Shown here in pieces: positions 9,807 to 18,445 of a DNA stretch of 64,000 nt (the first letter of the stretch is position 1; the number at the start of each line of letters is the position of its first letter). The notes under the pieces are model-generated. The model made no database searches. It had not been told where the DNA came from and saw only the letters and a program-made list of their open reading frames with translations. A program made the position numbers and the translations under genes. This DNA is from JAIXWP01 sp965247015 (GTDB taxonomy: Bacteria > Bacteroidota > Bacteroidia > Flavobacteriales_D > Sanyastnellaceae), in contig CBDFGG010000004.1 of the NCBI GenBank assembly GCA_965247015.1, positions 62,001 through 126,000 of the forward strand, in the 5' to 3' direction.

Positions 9807-12800
9807 TTATCGCAAAATCAAAAGATGCCCTTCATAGAGTTTTGGAGCCTCTAGGGTGATGAATCGTATGCGAGCCTGCCAGAAGTATACACCATCTGGT
9901 AAATAATAACCTTCAGCGCCCTGTTTATCCCCCACCCAAACATCGCTTGGGTCGTGTGACTTGAATACAATTTCACCCCACTTATTGAAGACTGTGAATG
10001 TGTATTCATATACTTCATCGCCACTTACCCCTTGAACGCTGGTTTTAAAAACGTCATTCACTCCATCTCCATCAGGAGTGAAGGTGTTGGGTACATAGAA
10101 GAAAAAGACTTCAGGAATAGTGATCTCTTGACAATCAGTACTAACGCATCCGATATCATTCATTGCCTCTAAGCAGATCGTAAAATCATTGCCATCCACA
10201 GTGTAGAATTCGAAAGTTGGTTCTGTTTCCGACGTCGATCCCTGACCCGCAAAATCCCAATAATATGATGTGGCACTTTCGCTGAAATTCAAAAATGAAA
10301 TCGTTGGTTCAAGAACTGTTGCATTACCCATTACCGCAGAGAAAGATGCTTCGGGTGGTGATTGCACACAAATCATTTGATCGATGGTTGCGCTGTTCAC
10401 GCATCCATGAATATCGGTGATTTGAAGTGTGATATCATGACAACCGGTTGCATACAATATGGTATCTGCAAGACCACAACCTGATACAAGATATTGGTCA
10501 TTCATGTAATACAAACATGATACACCTTGTGATGCACCTTCGTAAGTAAACTTCACTGGAAGCGGAGAACAACCTTCCGTCACATCCACTGAAAAATTTG
10601 TTTCTGGATAACCATTCACTTCGATGATTGCATCATCGCTATCACTGCAATATCCACTAATGGTATAAGTTACAGTGTGACTTCCAACACCAGCAACTTG
10701 AGGATTGAACGTACCCTGAACTCCGCTTGTAATGCCCAATCCAGACCACTGACCTCCTTGATCGTATGCTTCCAAATTTGCAATTGGATCATAAATACAA
10801 AGCGGATTTATATTCGTGATGGTGGCATTTGGCTGATACAATACTTCTACTTGCATTGATTGCGAAACGGCGCAACCAGCAGGTAAGTACGATACGGTAT
10901 GTGTACCTACTCCTGCCACTTGTGGATTGAATAATCCTGCACCATTTACAGCAGTACCCGTCCATGTACCACCAACAGGACTTGCCTGTAGGTTGAAAGC
11001 TGCATCTAAAGAACATGCATCTGCTGGAGTAGTAAGCACTGGTATAATTGGTCCTACAAAAGGGCCGCCTTGAGCTGTACCAATGCATCCATAAGTATCG
11101 GAAATGGTCACCGAATAATTATCTCCATCTACCAATCCACCAATAGTTCCTGTTCCAACTCCATTGAAGGAATTTGCTAAAGCATTGGCTGAACTTGGGG
11201 TAAATAAATCAATGTAATATGGATTCGTACCTGCAGAAGGCCCACCTCCTGTTGCTGAAATATTCACTTCACCCGCAGGGCAATCTTCTGTGAGGGTTAA
11301 AACTATTTCTTCTAATAATGTAAAGCGAATCCATTGACCCACACTAAAACAATCACCTACCCAATTGGTGACAGAAATATCTTGCGTACTTTCATTATAC
11401 ATCGTGATGGGCAGAACATAAAACTGGCCACCAGTGAAGACACTTCCTGCAAACTGTGAAAGAAAATTCCCATCATTAATTGCTGTAGCATTAGTGCCCG
11501 CCGTCCAATATCCCGCATAACAAGGATCGTTTAATGGATCAGCAAGATTGGTTGGTTCGCATGTATAAATAAAATATCCAATGTTCGGTTGGTAAGCAAT
11601 ATTGGGATCACTCACATCCACAGGAGGAACGTATCCGCCTGTATTTTCCACCATAAAATCTGCACCAAAACAAACGTACGGATGCACCCCCACTTGACCA
11701 TTGGTTGATGCTTCATAGGTTCCTATTTCAGCAGGACAAGAACATGGAAAAGGTTCTTGAATGGTGAATGTATAAACACACGCTGGATCAGCAGTGAAAG
11801 ACACCTCTATATCACAAGGTGCATCGTTAGGAATAAGTGAAGGAAAACTATAATTGATGGGAGAGACAAACGGTGCATTGAAGGTCTGTGTTTCACCACT
11901 GCATGTTTGCACTATCATTTGCCCGCTAGAAGGCGCATATGAAAAATCAATTTGACCGCTCACGCCAAACGTAACCGTTGTCGGATCGCATCCAGTAACA
12001 TTTGCAGTGTGGCTATTGATGATACAATCAGGCACAAAGCAACTAGGAGGTGCTGTAAAATTGGTAGTTACAACACAAGTAGGATCAGCAGAAAAAATAG
12101 CTGTTACATTACAATTCGCTCCATTCGAAGTGAGGTTTGGAAATGAATAAGCAATGTTGCTCGCAAATGGAGCATTGAATGTTTGTGTTGCACCAGAACA
12201 ACTCTCGGTAAGCGTAAGCGTGCCACTGGTTGGAGCAGTTGACACTACGATATTTCCACTGAGATCAAAGCTATCATCAACAGGATCGCATGCGCCAGGC
12301 ACAGCAGTCATCGAAGAAATTGCACAGAGAATGTCACAGTTGGTCACTCCTGACCCGCCTGTTTGGTTGGCCGTAATGTTCGTCGGTTGATTCGAGTAAT
12401 TCGTAATCATCAACATATACCACTGTCCTGCTTGAGCGTTTGGAATATCCACTAATTCGGTAGAGGCAGCGGAATAAGAGCAATCAACACTTGCTGCACC
12501 AGCGAAAACTCCTGCGCACATGCTTGCTTGATCAGCAAACGGTCCCCAAATAATGAAATCAATATCTACACTTGAGGAATTGGTAAGCGTGATGGTCACT
12601 GGACCGGTACTGCTCATATTGAGATAGAACCACGCTGGATTAGGACGAGTAAAAAGACATCCATAGTTCGGACCCGCAGGCGCAGCGCCTGCACCAGTGC
12701 TCGCAGGATAAGTCACCCCTCCATTCGAACAAAAAGGCTCTGCATCTGCACAATTGGCTTGCGCAAATGAACTGATACCATATATCCCTAGGAGGAGAGT

Positions 12801-12818
12801 GAGGAAATACTTTAGCAT
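9807..12818 (-). CDS. T9SS type B cargo protein with tandem internal repeats
   Basis: A 1003-residue secreted protein with a signal peptide (GIYGISSFAQA). It is rich in Thr, Ser, Gly and paired Cys. Two tandem ~95-residue repeats occur near 160-350, each containing TQTFNAPF and a following SFP. Two further repeats near 640-730 each contain FNPQVAGVG(T/S)HTV. A PKD-like part (YYWDFAGQG) precedes the type B sorting domain, which starts VPNTFTPDGDGVNDVF and has FNKWGEIVFKS. The 152-bp gap to the next cargo gene suggests a separate transcript. It is probably an adhesin-like surface protein. No PorP/SprF partner lies directly next to it, so it may share the one at 5122-6063. Confidence 0.88.
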   Translation of the reverse strand: MLKYFLTLLLGIYGISSFAQANCADAEPFCSNGGVTYPASTGAGAAPAGPNYGCLFTRPNPAWFYLNMSSTGPVTITLTNSSSVDIDFIIWGPFADQASMCAGVFAGAASVDCSYSAASTELVDIPNAQAGQWYMLMITNYSNQPTNITANQTGGSGVTNCDILCAISSMTAVPGACDPVDDSFDLSGNIVVSTAPTSGTLTLTESCSGATQTFNAPFASNIAYSFPNLTSNGANCNVTAIFSADPTCVVTTNFTAPPSCFVPDCIINSHTANVTGCDPTTVTFGVSGQIDFSYAPSSGQMIVQTCSGETQTFNAPFVSPINYSFPSLIPNDAPCDIEVSFTADPACVYTFTIQEPFPCSCPAEIGTYEASTNGQVGVHPYVCFGADFMVENTGGYVPPVDVSDPNIAYQPNIGYFIYTCEPTNLADPLNDPCYAGYWTAGTNATAINDGNFLSQFAGSVFTGGQFYVLPITMYNESTQDISVTNWVGDCFSVGQWIRFTLLEEIVLTLTEDCPAGEVNISATGGGPSAGTNPYYIDLFTPSSANALANSFNGVGTGTIGGLVDGDNYSVTISDTYGCIGTAQGGPFVGPIIPVLTTPADACSLDAAFNLQASPVGGTWTGTAVNGAGLFNPQVAGVGTHTVSYLPAGCAVSQSMQVEVLYQPNATITNINPLCIYDPIANLEAYDQGGQWSGLGITSGVQGTFNPQVAGVGSHTVTYTISGYCSDSDDAIIEVNGYPETNFSVDVTEGCSPLPVKFTYEGASQGVSCLYYMNDQYLVSGCGLADTILYATGCHDITLQITDIHGCVNSATIDQMICVQSPPEASFSAVMGNATVLEPTISFLNFSESATSYYWDFAGQGSTSETEPTFEFYTVDGNDFTICLEAMNDIGCVSTDCQEITIPEVFFFYVPNTFTPDGDGVNDVFKTSVQGVSGDEVYEYTFTVFNKWGEIVFKSHDPSDVWVGDKQGAEGYYLPDGVYFWQARIRFITLEAPKLYEGHLLILR

Positions 12819-12871
12819 GGTTAAGGTTTGGTCTAACTATGTAAAGACGAAAATACTACAGAATAGGTTGC

Positions 12872-14206
12872 TTAGGCCCCTCCGCTAGGCTTTCCTTGAC
12901 GATTGGCGTTGCCGCCAGGGCGCTTCTTGAAAAACTTCTTCTTGCCACCGCCACCGCCACCAGGGCGACGATCGTTGCGAGGTCCACTACCGCTGCCACC
13001 GCCACTGAATGGCTTGTATTCCGGCTGTTCGCCGAGCTCTGGAGCAATGGTCAATTTATCCACTTCTTTTCCGATCAAGGTTTCGATACGGCCAAACTTG
13101 CTCTGCTCATGCTGACCAATCAATGTAAAGGCTTCGCCTTTTCGCTGTGCACGGGCAGTACGGCCAATACGGTGAACATAGTCCTCCGCATCACCAGGTA
13201 CATCAAAGTTGATAACACAATCAATGATATCAATATCAATGCCTCGGCTGACAACGTCTGTCGCCACAAGTGCGTTTATTTTTCTACTTCTAAAATCCAA
13301 CATCACTTGCTCGCGTTCGCCTTGCTCCAGATCACTACTGATCATTCCAACATTCCACTTACGCGATTTCAAATGGTTATAAAGCTTAGCAACATTTTGC
13401 TTCGTTGAAGCAAAGATGATGGTACAGCCTTCTAATCTATCTCCCAGTAACTGTGTAATAACTGGTATCTTTTGTTCTTCTTTTAGCACATACGCACCTT
13501 GTGTAACGCCCTCTGCAGGCTTGCTCAAAGCGATGTTTACGGTAACAGGATCTTTCAACAAACTCTTCGCTAATCTCAATACCCCATCTGGCATCGTCGC
13601 TGAAAATAGTAGTCCTTGTCTATTTGGATTTAGCGTACGGATGATGCGATTCAAATCGGGCGCAAATCCCATGTCGAGCATGCGATCGGCTTCATCAAGT
13701 ACAAAATAATTCAATCGTGAAAAATCAACATATCCCACATTCATATGGGAAATCAAACGACCTGGCGTAGCAATGATAAGATCTACACCCGAAGTAATTG
13801 CTCTCTTTTCGTTATTGAAAGCATCACCATCACCTCCGCCGTAAATCGCAATCGAACTTACTCCTGTGAAATAAGAATAAGCTTCAACGGCCTGATCTAT
13901 CTGCATTGCAAGTTCCCTTGTCGGAACGATGATCAATGCTTTGGTAAAGCCTTCTTCTCTGTTGGTGACAATTTTATGAATGATCGGCAGAACAAATGCC
14001 GCCGTTTTTCCTGTACCTGTCTGAGCAATACCGATAACATCTTTACCAGCTAACACATGTGGTATGCTCTCTTGCTGAATGGGAGTGGGTGTAATAATAT
14101 TCATGGAATCCAATCCATCCAATATCTCCTGCGCGAGTCCTAAATCCTTAAAATCCAATTTGCTTATTTTAATTAATATCCTCAAAGGTCTGAAAAAAAA
14201 AGCCAT
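12872..14206 (-). CDS. rhlE: DEAD-box RNA helicase, RhlE-like
   Basis: An ATP-dependent RNA helicase. The motifs are in order: Q motif region TPTPIQ, Walker A AQTGTGKT, PTREL, TPGR, DEAD, SAT and HRIGRTAR. The C-terminus is a Gly/Lys/Arg-rich tail typical of RhlE-type enzymes and likely to bind RNA. The start is uncertain. ATG at 14206 is the only upstream ATG, but it gives an odd hydrophobic lead encoded across a run of nine A (14193-14201 on the plus strand). A TTG at 14158 would start the protein as MDFKDLGL, which matches the family's usual N-terminus better. A further TTG lies at 14221. Likely roles are RNA unwinding in ribosome assembly or mRNA decay. Confidence 0.93.
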   Translation of the reverse strand: MAFFFRPLRILIKISKLDFKDLGLAQEILDGLDSMNIITPTPIQQESIPHVLAGKDVIGIAQTGTGKTAAFVLPIIHKIVTNREEGFTKALIIVPTRELAMQIDQAVEAYSYFTGVSSIAIYGGGDGDAFNNEKRAITSGVDLIIATPGRLISHMNVGYVDFSRLNYFVLDEADRMLDMGFAPDLNRIIRTLNPNRQGLLFSATMPDGVLRLAKSLLKDPVTVNIALSKPAEGVTQGAYVLKEEQKIPVITQLLGDRLEGCTIIFASTKQNVAKLYNHLKSRKWNVGMISSDLEQGEREQVMLDFRSRKINALVATDVVSRGIDIDIIDCVINFDVPGDAEDYVHRIGRTARAQRKGEAFTLIGQHEQSKFGRIETLIGKEVDKLTIAPELGEQPEYKPFSGGGSGSGPRNDRRPGGGGGGKKKFFKKRPGGNANRQGKPSGGA

Positions 14207-14288
14207 TTGACTCTCTTGCAACGAATAAAGTCAGTTCAACCTCACTAAAAGCCGCGTATTCATTGAATAATACCACTCAAATGTTTGT

Positions 14289-15056
14289 ATGCCGTGCATG
14301 TCCTATCCTCCCTTATTTTTGCAACGCTTGAAAATACAGTTCGCCATAATCTCTTGCTTGCTTCTCATGACTCTTGTCGTAAGAAGTCAAAATGATTTTC
14401 AATTGGTGGCTTCTGAGAGTTCAATGCTTTCAACAAAAAAATCTTATTCCGATACAGTGTGGACGATCACCGGACCTACGGTGCTGGACAGCCGTTTCAA
14501 GAAATGGAAATTCGATTTTGTTCTTGACGCTCGTCAAACTATTGTGAGTAACACTGTCGCACGATTAGCAGGTGTTCGCATCGGAATGGAATACCGCAGA
14601 GTACACCGATTTGGTTTTGGGTTCTACAACTTCGGAGATGGTGTTAATGTAAATGCTCTTAATGAAATTAGTCCGTTTGTGACTGTGGCTAATCTCAATT
14701 TGAGTTATAACAGTGTTTTCTACGAACGTGTAATGCTCTTCAACCCGAAATGGGAAGTTTCTCTAACGGGCCACCTCGGGAATGGAACGATCACTGGTAC
14801 ATACACGTTGGAGTCTGGCAGAACTATTACGCTACCGACAGTAAGAGTGCGCCCTTTGGAGTTGAGCACGACGTGCTATTACAATCTTACGTGGTGGTGC
14901 TCTATTGGTGGTGGAATTGGCTATCGATATATGCGACAAACTCCTGTGGAAGTTCGCCCCATTTATAATGCTCCAGTTGCTATCTTGCGCGTCAGAATAA
15001 AATTTGGCAAACTGACCAAGAGCATCTGGAATCATGACATCAAATACACCTATTGA
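14289..15056 (+). CDS. Small outer-membrane beta-barrel-like protein
   Basis: Up to 255 residues. After a signal peptide (AIISCLLLMTLVVRSQ) the sequence alternates polar and aromatic residues as in outer-membrane barrels, with no domain I can name. ATG codons at 14289 and 14298 give extra N-terminal residues. TTG at 14328 would give a compact signal peptide starting MKIQFAIISC, and a -7-like box TATTTTTG (14314-14321) lies just before it. The last 23 bp overlap the start of ligA in another frame, so the two genes are probably co-transcribed although their roles look unrelated. The function is unknown. Confidence 0.75.
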   Translation: MPCMSYPPLFLQRLKIQFAIISCLLLMTLVVRSQNDFQLVASESSMLSTKKSYSDTVWTITGPTVLDSRFKKWKFDFVLDARQTIVSNTVARLAGVRIGMEYRRVHRFGFGFYNFGDGVNVNALNEISPFVTVANLNLSYNSVFYERVMLFNPKWEVSLTGHLGNGTITGTYTLESGRTITLPTVRVRPLELSTTCYYNLTWWCSIGGGIGYRYMRQTPVEVRPIYNAPVAILRVRIKFGKLTKSIWNHDIKYTY

Positions 15057-17112
15057 TATTGCTAAAAGCCGCATCGATCAACTCTCCCAAGAACTCAATG
15101 CGCACAATCATCGCTATTATGTAGAAAATAATCCGATCATTTCTGATACGGAATTCGATATGCTTTTAAAAGAATTAGAAGCACTCGAAAATGAATATCC
15201 ACAACTTGCAGATCCCAATTCGCCCACAAAACGCGTTGGCGGAGACATCACGGATAAATTCGAAAAAGTAGCGCACAAACGTCCGATGCTTTCTTTATCA
15301 AATAGCTACAATCGTGAAGAAATTGCAGAATGGGCCGAGCGATTATACAAAAGCGTTGATACAGAAATCGAATTTGTAATGGAATTGAAATACGACGGCG
15401 TTGCTATTTCACTTCATTATGAAGATGGAAAATTCATGCGAGGAATTACGCGCGGAGATGGAAGTGTTGGAGAAGATGTATCATCTAATATCCGCACCAT
15501 TCGCAGTATTCCTCTTCAGCTCAAAGGAAACTATCCCGCATCATTTGAAATTCGTGGTGAAATATTTTTACCAAAAAAAGTTTTCGCTCAACTCAATGAA
15601 GAACGCGCTGCTGCAGGAGAAGAACTCTATGCGAATCCACGTAATACAGCTTCAGGAACACTCAAGCAACAGGATAGCAAAGAGGTTGCGAAGCGCAAAC
15701 TCGATTGTTATCTCTATTATGTGCTTGGAGAAAATCTTCCCTACAATGATCACTTCCAAAGTGTAGAATACGCTGCTGATTGGGGATTCAAAGTTCCATC
15801 ATCAAAAGATCGTTTAATTGAAAAAGCTAACTCTGTAGATGGAGTCATGAACTTTATTGAATACTGGGACCAACACCGTCATGATTTGCCATTTGAAATT
15901 GATGGTGTTGTAATCAAAGTAAACAAGTTTGCTCTTTGGGATGAATTAGGAATGACAGCAAAGAGTCCTCGCTGGGCGATTGCATATAAATTCAAAGCCG
16001 AAACAGTAAGTACTAAACTCAATAAGATAACTTATCAAGTAGGACGCACCGGTGCAATTACACCCGTTGCTAACCTTCAGCCCGTGCAGCTTGCAGGCAC
16101 TACAGTAAAACGCGCATCACTTCACAATGCAGATCAAATTGAAAAGTTAGATATTCGTGAAGGAGATATTGTCCTCGTTGAAAAAGGCGGGGAAATCATC
16201 CCTAAGGTAGTGGGGGTTGTGACAGAACAACGTGATATGTTTTCCGCACCTCATCAGTATATTAAAGAATGCCCTGAATGCGGAACAGCGCTCATTCGCA
16301 AAGAAGGAGAAGCACAACACTATTGTCCAAACGATGCCACTTGCCCTCCTCAAATAAAAGGAAGGATGGAACATTTCATTTCTCGAAAAGCAATGAATAT
16401 CGAAGGACTAGGCACTGAGACCATTTCTGGATTATTCGAAAAAGGACTCATTAAAAATCCTGCGGATATCTACGATCTTCAATACGATCAACTGCTAGGA
16501 TTGGAATTTCAAGTAGGTGATGAACTTTTAGGTGACTTAAAAAAACGATCGCTTCAGGCAAAGAGTGTTACCAATATGCTTGAAGGAATTCAACTCAGCA
16601 AACAAATTCCATTTGAGCGAGTACTGTTTGCCCTAGGAATTCGGTTTGTTGGAGAAACAGTAGCAAAGAAACTTGCCAAGCATTTCAAAAATATTGATGC
16701 AATCGAAGCCGCCTCGACCGAGCAATTACTCGAAGCAGATGAAATCGGTGAAAAAATTGCATCGAGCATTCAAGAGTATTTTTCATTAGAAGAAAACCGA
16801 ACGATCATTCGCCGTCTCAAAGACGCCGGACTACAGTTCCAAGTGGACGAATCACAAGCAGGTCCGACCAGTGAAAAATTGAAAGGACTAACATTCGTGG
16901 TCAGTGGTGTTTTCCAAACCTTCTCTCGAGATAGCATAAAAGAGAGCATTGAAAGCCACGGAGGCAAGGTCTCAGGCAGCATCAGCAGCAAAACCAGCTA
17001 TGTCCTAGCCGGTGACGACATGGGCCCATCAAAGCGCAAAAAAGCAGAAGACTTGGGAGTGAAGATTATCACAGAGCAGGAATACATTCTTTTAGTGACA
17101 AATGACAAATGA
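15034..17112 (+). CDS. ligA: NAD-dependent DNA ligase
   Basis: LigA seals nicks in DNA using NAD+, in replication and repair. Its 692 residues are the normal length. Visible parts are the Ia domain (HNHRYYV near 25), the adenylation motif KYDG with active Lys119, the zinc finger (C413, C416, C431, C437), helix-hairpin-helix repeats and a C-terminal BRCT domain from about 609. The start overlaps the preceding gene by 23 bp. The last codons (VTNDK and the TGA stop at 17110-17112) lie inside a TGACAAA heptad repeat tract that begins about 17095. The extreme C-terminus is therefore repeat-encoded, with no catalytic consequence expected. Confidence 0.97.
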   Translation: MTSNTPIDIAKSRIDQLSQELNAHNHRYYVENNPIISDTEFDMLLKELEALENEYPQLADPNSPTKRVGGDITDKFEKVAHKRPMLSLSNSYNREEIAEWAERLYKSVDTEIEFVMELKYDGVAISLHYEDGKFMRGITRGDGSVGEDVSSNIRTIRSIPLQLKGNYPASFEIRGEIFLPKKVFAQLNEERAAAGEELYANPRNTASGTLKQQDSKEVAKRKLDCYLYYVLGENLPYNDHFQSVEYAADWGFKVPSSKDRLIEKANSVDGVMNFIEYWDQHRHDLPFEIDGVVIKVNKFALWDELGMTAKSPRWAIAYKFKAETVSTKLNKITYQVGRTGAITPVANLQPVQLAGTTVKRASLHNADQIEKLDIREGDIVLVEKGGEIIPKVVGVVTEQRDMFSAPHQYIKECPECGTALIRKEGEAQHYCPNDATCPPQIKGRMEHFISRKAMNIEGLGTETISGLFEKGLIKNPADIYDLQYDQLLGLEFQVGDELLGDLKKRSLQAKSVTNMLEGIQLSKQIPFERVLFALGIRFVGETVAKKLAKHFKNIDAIEAASTEQLLEADEIGEKIASSIQEYFSLEENRTIIRRLKDAGLQFQVDESQAGPTSEKLKGLTFVVSGVFQTFSRDSIKESIESHGGKVSGSISSKTSYVLAGDDMGPSKRKKAEDLGVKIITEQEYILLVTNDK

Positions 17113-17400
17113 CAAGAGACAAATGACAGATGACAAATGACAAATGACAAGGGACAAATCATCTCGGCGAAGCCTAGAACAAATGACAAATGACAAATGA
17201 CAAGTGACAAATGATCTCGGCAAAGCCTAGAAATAAGGCGCGAGCACCGCTTGCTACCGCATTAAAGCTCTGCGAAGCAGAACCCGTCACGAGCGTTAGC
17301 GAGTACCCGTCAGCGAAGCTACCAAGCAGCGAAGCTACCAGTCACCGAAGGTACGCGTCAGCGCAGCTACCCGGCACCGCAGGTACCCTACGCAGGTACC
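17095..17400 (+). repeat. Composite repeat tract A: TGACAAA heptads plus mini-hairpin array
   Basis: Part 1 (17095-17220) has nine near-perfect TGACAAA heptads, a spacer with GGCGAAGCC, four more heptads, then GGCAAAGCC. Part 2 (about 17221-17400) is an array of mini-hairpin modules. TCTGC-GAA-GCAGA lies at 17269-17281. A 20-bp unit lies at 17288-17307. Five 13-bp units start at 17311, 17327, 17343, 17359 and 17375, exactly 16 bp apart with 3-nt spacers. The 13-bp units read CA(G/C)CG(A/C)AG(C/G)TAC(C/G), and the stem bases change together (AGC/GCT or ACC/GGT). The tract provides the ligA stop and the only in-frame ATG for the downstream esterase. The family is not recognised. Confidence 0.9.
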
Positions 17401-18266
17401 TCGTTTTTGTACTTTTTACAATAAGTAGTTACTGCTTTTCGCAAGGGTCCTTGGAACATCTGACCCAATTTGAAAGTCGCTTTGTAGAAGCAAGAGATAT
17501 CGATATCTGGCTACCGAATGATTATTCGGTTGAGAAAAAATATGCCGTGATGTATATGCATGACGGACAAATGTTGTTTAATGGTAAAAACACTTGGAAC
17601 CATCAATCTTGGGAGGCAGATTCTACTATGCAAGCAATGATTGATGCTAAGAAAATTGAACCAACCATCATTGTTGGAATTCATAATGGTGGTGCGCTTC
17701 GCAGGCCAGAATATTTCCCACAAAAAGCATTTAACCTCCTCCCCTTTTCCACACAAGATTCATTAAAAAATATAGAATGGAAGTCCGGTCCGTTGGCCGA
17801 TAATTATTTGAGATTTATCGTCACCGAACTCAAGCCATACATTGACTCACATTACAGCACATTCACAGATCAAAAGCATACCAGCATTGCAGGTTCCAGC
17901 ATGGGAGCCTTGATCTCTATGTATGCATGTTGTGAATATCCCGAAATTTTTGGTAGAGCTATTTGTATGTCCATGCACTGGCCAGGAAGCCTGCTTATAA
18001 AAACCGACACCATCCCCTTCGCTCTCTTAGATTATTTTAAACAACATTTACCTGAACCAGGAATAGTGCATTTCTACTTCGACCACGGAACACTAGGCCT
18101 AGACGCCCGATACGGCCCTTATCAAACAAGAGCAAACAAGATTCTAAAGAAGAAAGGCTACAAGAAAAAACACTTCACCTCCCGTGTATTCAAAAACACC
18201 GACCACAGCGAAAGCGCATGGCGAAAAAGATTCTTGGATCAAAGACAAATGACAAGTGACAAATGA
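17211..18266 (+). CDS. Alpha/beta-hydrolase esterase whose N-terminus runs into the repeat tract
   Basis: A putative esterase of the Esterase-D/enterochelin-esterase-like fold. The body has MHDGQMLFNG, the nucleophile motif GSSMG (Ser230 from this start) and a late His in TDHSESAW; the acidic residue probably precedes it in the DHGTLG region. A hydrophobic secretion signal (LVFVLFTISSYCFSQG, 17400-17447) implies export. There is no ATG, GTG or TTG next to that signal. The only in-frame start is ATG at 17211, within a heptad, which adds about 60 tract-encoded residues. The native start seems to have been overwritten by the tract, or an unusual start is used. The C-terminal RQMTSDK and stop are encoded by tract B. 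Confidence 0.8.
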   Translation: MISAKPRNKARAPLATALKLCEAEPVTSVSEYPSAKLPSSEATSHRRYASAQLPGTAGTLRRYLVFVLFTISSYCFSQGSLEHLTQFESRFVEARDIDIWLPNDYSVEKKYAVMYMHDGQMLFNGKNTWNHQSWEADSTMQAMIDAKKIEPTIIVGIHNGGALRRPEYFPQKAFNLLPFSTQDSLKNIEWKSGPLADNYLRFIVTELKPYIDSHYSTFTDQKHTSIAGSSMGALISMYACCEYPEIFGRAICMSMHWPGSLLIKTDTIPFALLDYFKQHLPEPGIVHFYFDHGTLGLDARYGPYQTRANKILKKKGYKKKHFTSRVFKNTDHSESAWRKRFLDQRQMTSDK

Positions 18267-18445
18267 CAAATGATCTCGGCGAAGCCGAGAACAAATGACC
18301 GCGGCGAAGCCGAGAACAAAGCGCGAACAACGCGAGCCACCGCATTAAAGCTCTGCGAAGCAGAACCCGCCACAAGCGTCAGCGAAGTACCAGTCAGCGA
18401 AGCTACCCGTCACCGCAGGTACCCGTCACGAGCGTTAGCGAGTAC
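18244..18445 (+). repeat. Composite repeat tract B between convergent genes
   Basis: Heptads of the TGACAAA type (18244-18271) are followed by CTCGGC-GAA-GCCGAG, a 6-bp perfect stem with GAA loop (18275-18289), and a related copy at 18301-18312. Then come TCTGC-GAA-GCAGA (18352-18364) and modules at 18371, 18395 (CAGCGAAGCTACC), 18411 (CACCGCAGGTACC) and 18427, all with 3-nt spacers. The left end supplies the esterase stop (18264-18266). The right end supplies the mazG stop (TAA on the minus strand, 18437-18435). It lies in the same orientation as tract A and shares a segment around ATTAAAGCTCTGCGAAGCAG with it. Confidence 0.9.

Noticed and set aside
12896..13408. Plus-strand open frames opposite the DEAD-box helicase
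   Set aside because: They are shadows of the Gly/Lys-rich helicase tail on the other strand, with no homology-like features.
16998..17210. Minus-strand open frame repeating SFVICHL
   Set aside because: It is only the reverse reading of the TGACAAA heptads and the end of ligA; no start signal or non-repeat content supports a gene.
17095..17400. CRISPR array
   Set aside because: Repeats are 7-20 bp with 3-nt spacers. There are no unique 30-40 bp spacers and no cas genes.
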